Source: an uncultured Eubacteriales bacterium (lineage in GTDB: Bacteria; Bacillota; Clostridia; Oscillospirales; Oscillospiraceae). From it: 15,213 nucleotides of DNA. Below, one piece after another: positions 14,598-15,213 of this stretch; position 1 is the stretch's first letter, and each line of letters opens with the position of its first letter. Below the pieces are notes generated by a model that worked only from the letters and a program-made list of their open reading frames with translations, did no database searches and was not told the DNA's origin. The position numbers and the translations under genes are program-made. Location of the stretch: the NCBI GenBank assembly GCA_900548795.1, contig URLT01000039.1, positions 1-15,213 on the forward strand, written 5' to 3'.

Positions 14598-14842
14598 ATC
14601 CGCGTATTGTCAAAATGATGCAATTCGGGCTTTACGGACTGGCCTGCATTGCGGGAGTCGTCTCGCTTCTGTCCGAGACGGGCACAGCGGTGAAGACCGT
14701 CGTGCTCATCGCAGGCATCGCCGCACTGGTGATCGGTGTGGTCATCGGGGCGGTCTTCTACCGCTGCCCACATTGCGGGGCACATCTGCCGCCCAAGGGG
14801 CCTGCGCCGGACGTCTGTCCGTCCTGCGGCAAGCGGCTGTGA
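14594..14842 (+). CDS. Small membrane protein with C-terminal zinc ribbon
   Basis: This 82-residue protein begins at an ATG with a GGGAGGAG site and a four-base overlap with the upstream stop. Two hydrophobic helices (about 10-26 and 34-55) are followed by a compact zinc-ribbon motif, CPHCGAHL (Cys58, Cys61) and CPSCGKRL (Cys75, Cys78). The ribbon is probably cytoplasmic, given the Lys between the helices and the basic C-terminus, but topology is not certain. Such proteins are common unnamed hypotheticals in Clostridia and are not linked to a defined pathway. A GTGA overlap joins it to the CCA-adding enzyme gene. Confidence 0.83.
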   Translation: MNPRIVKMMQFGLYGLACIAGVVSLLSETGTAVKTVVLIAGIAALVIGVVIGAVFYRCPHCGAHLPPKGPAPDVCPSCGKRL

Positions 14843-15213
14843 ATGCCCGGATCCCCATCCCGCCGACGGTCGCGGCGGGCTTTGCCGCTTTTGCCGTGGG
14901 CGGATGCGTGCGCGACAGTCTGCTCGGCGAGCAGCCGAAGGACTGGGACGTTTGCACCTCCGCCCTGCCGGAGCAAACGGCCGCCTGCTTCTCCGACTGC
15001 CGCACCCTGCTCACCGGCGCGGCCTACGGCACCGTCACCGTGCTCTGGGGCGAAGGTCGCGTCCCCTTTGAGATCACGACCTTCCGCGCCGAGCGCGGCT
15101 ATTCCGACCGGCGGCATCCCGACCGCGTTGAATTTCTCTCCGACCTGCGCGGTGACCTTGCGCGGCGGGATTTCACCGTCAACGCCATGGCCTGGTCGCC
15201 GGTACGGGGGTAT
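14839..15213 (+). CDS. cca: CCA tRNA nucleotidyltransferase, 5' part (runs off the window)
   Basis: The first 125 codons are present and the frame stays open to the window edge. The enzyme adds or repairs the CCA end of tRNAs. Class II nucleotidyltransferase motifs are in order: AVGGCVRD (residues 19-26), the metal-binding pair Asp35 and Asp37 in KDWDVCTSA, ITTFRAERGYSD.RHPD, and RRDFTVNAMA near residue 113. Poly(A) polymerases share these motifs, but the short N-terminus and a bacterial Gram-positive context favour a CCA-adding enzyme. The GTG at 14839 gives a four-base overlap with the previous stop. It clusters with truA, another tRNA maturation gene, in the same operon. Confidence 0.93.
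   Translation, partial: MNARIPIPPTVAAGFAAFAVGGCVRDSLLGEQPKDWDVCTSALPEQTAACFSDCRTLLTGAAYGTVTVLWGEGRVPFEITTFRAERGYSDRRHPDRVEFLSDLRGDLARRDFTVNAMAWSPVRGY

Overview
The window reads as chromosomal DNA from a GC-rich member of the Clostridia, most likely Oscillospiraceae or a close relative. The basis is the clostridial gene order of the Rnf operon (C-D-G-E-A-B), S-layer homology (SLH) domain proteins with InlB-type repeats, strong AGGAGG-type ribosome binding sites, type III pantothenate kinase, and a small operon of leucine/proline-rich proteins of a kind I remember as unnamed hypotheticals in this group. The taxon is an inference; no rRNA is present. Nothing looks like a phage, insertion sequence, tRNA or CRISPR array. 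No gene-free stretch exceeds 300 bases.

Layout. (1) 60-3054, plus strand: two tandem secreted transglutaminase-like paralogues, the first with a surface-anchoring SLH tail and the second without, followed directly by uracil-DNA glycosylase (ung). (2) 3059-3105: a bidirectional terminator between convergent units. (3) 3112-7964, minus strand: a complete six-gene Rnf operon (rnfCDGEAB) with its own extended -10 promoter at 8023-8052. Five of the genes are joined by 4-base stop/start overlaps. (4) 8158-9061, minus strand: a three-gene operon of uncharacterised small proteins, the last with a long Pro-Pro-X repeat. (5) 9125-11309, plus strand, from a near-consensus promoter: a YfcE-type phosphoesterase, coaX and an alpha/beta hydrolase. 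(6) 11355-15213, plus strand: a strong promoter and a structured 5' leader. They precede a 670-residue SLH/lysozyme protein, then truA, an ArsC-like thioredoxin-fold protein, a small membrane zinc-ribbon protein and the start of the CCA-adding enzyme, all tightly coupled.

How the parts fit. The Rnf complex couples reduced ferredoxin oxidation to NAD+ reduction and ion export, as expected for an anaerobic fermenter. Both plus-strand surface units place secreted SLH-type proteins at the head of an operon whose later genes are housekeeping (ung; truA and cca). That suggests shared transcription rather than shared function.

The most interesting points are: the duplicated lysozyme plus InlB-repeat module flanking the SLH domains of the 670-residue protein, where the first lysozyme copy has lost its catalytic core; the folded leader upstream of it, with alternative pairings around the ribosome binding site; the cryptic three-gene operon; the unpaired transglutaminase paralogues; and an orphan plus-strand terminator at 8093-8132. 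I did not find a complete new defence or mobile system.
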